DNA of 6,240 bases from an uncultured Polaribacter sp. (lineage in GTDB: Bacteria > Bacteroidota > Bacteroidia > Flavobacteriales > Flavobacteriaceae). The DNA is taken from assembly GCA_937936695.1 (NCBI GenBank), contig CALHCK010000056.1, forward strand, positions 1-6,240, read 5' to 3'. The notes beneath the pieces are model-generated. The model did no database searches, had not been told where the DNA came from, and was given only the letters and a program-made list of their open reading frames with translations. Positions 6,102 through 6,240 of the stretch are shown piece by piece; positions within the stretch are counted from its first letter, which is position 1; each line of letters begins with the position of its first letter. Position numbers and translations under genes: made by a program.

Positions 6102-6240
6102 CTATCTTATTAGCTTTATTGTTTGTCCATTTACTTTTAAAAAATACACACCCACAGCATGTTCTCCTAAATCAATTAAACTTCCATTTCCTTTTAAAAT
6201 TAAACGTCCCGTAATATCAAAAACAGAATAAGTAGATATT
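6102..6240 (-). CDS. C-terminal end of a T9SS-secreted protein (type A sorting domain), 5' part outside the window
   Basis: Only the last 45 codons and a TAG stop (6102-6104) are present. They encode a type IX secretion C-terminal sorting signal: YSVFDITGRLILKG (residues 4-17 of the visible part), a short turn, IDLGEHAVGVYFLKVNGQ (22-39) and the terminal TIKLIR. The pattern of a D-x-x-G-R strand, then GVYFLKV, then a basic end (KLIR) is characteristic of the type A CTD found in Bacteroidota. In this family the domain directs the protein across the outer membrane and is cleaved as the protein is anchored or released. The catalytic or adhesive part that defines the protein's job lies off the right edge, so its function cannot be stated. 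Confidence 0.85.
   Translation of the reverse strand, partial: ISTYSVFDITGRLILKGNGSLIDLGEHAVGVYFLKVNGQTIKLIR

Overview
The window is strongly AT-rich and looks like a chromosomal segment from a marine-type member of the Flavobacteriaceae (Bacteroidota). The support comes from the sequence: a type IX secretion (T9SS) C-terminal sorting domain at the right edge, candidate promoters of the Bacteroidota TAnnTTTG type, no strong Shine-Dalgarno sequences, two apparent TTG start codons, and protein sequences that read like flavobacterial versions of their families. I cannot assign a genus.

Left block, minus strand (1-1350). A 138-residue PaaI/YdiI-type hotdog thioesterase is followed after 12 nt by an isochorismate synthase (MenF-type chorismate-binding enzyme) that runs off the left edge. 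The pair fits menaquinone biosynthesis: isochorismate formation at the entry of the pathway, and probably hydrolysis of DHNA-CoA late in it. The two genes share a reading frame and are separated by a single TAA.

Centre, plus strand (1421-5790). A 70-bp divergent intergenic region leads into a small acidic-tailed protein of the pRiA4b ORF-3 / 'IS1096 element passenger TnpR-like' family. Next comes a two-gene ABC-2 exporter: a BcrA/CcmA-like ATPase, then after 9 nt a six-helix permease. After 46 nt with no evident terminator comes a complete uvrB, the damage-recognition helicase of nucleotide excision repair. The exporter and uvrB could be co-transcribed. Short inverted repeats lie just ahead of the exporter ATPase and right at the uvrB start codon.

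Right end (5791-6240). A 311-bp convergent intergenic region holds two stem-loop terminators, one for uvrB and one for the gene entering from the right on the minus strand. That gene contributes only its last 45 residues, a T9SS type A sorting signal.

Overall this is mostly conserved core gene content. I find no CRISPR array, transposase, tRNA, rRNA or clear defence system, and nothing that amounts to a previously undescribed multi-gene system. The points worth a second look are regulatory (the uvrB start hairpin, the dyads before the ABC operon, the in-frame menaquinone gene junction) and the unassigned roles of the exporter and the pRiA4b-like protein.
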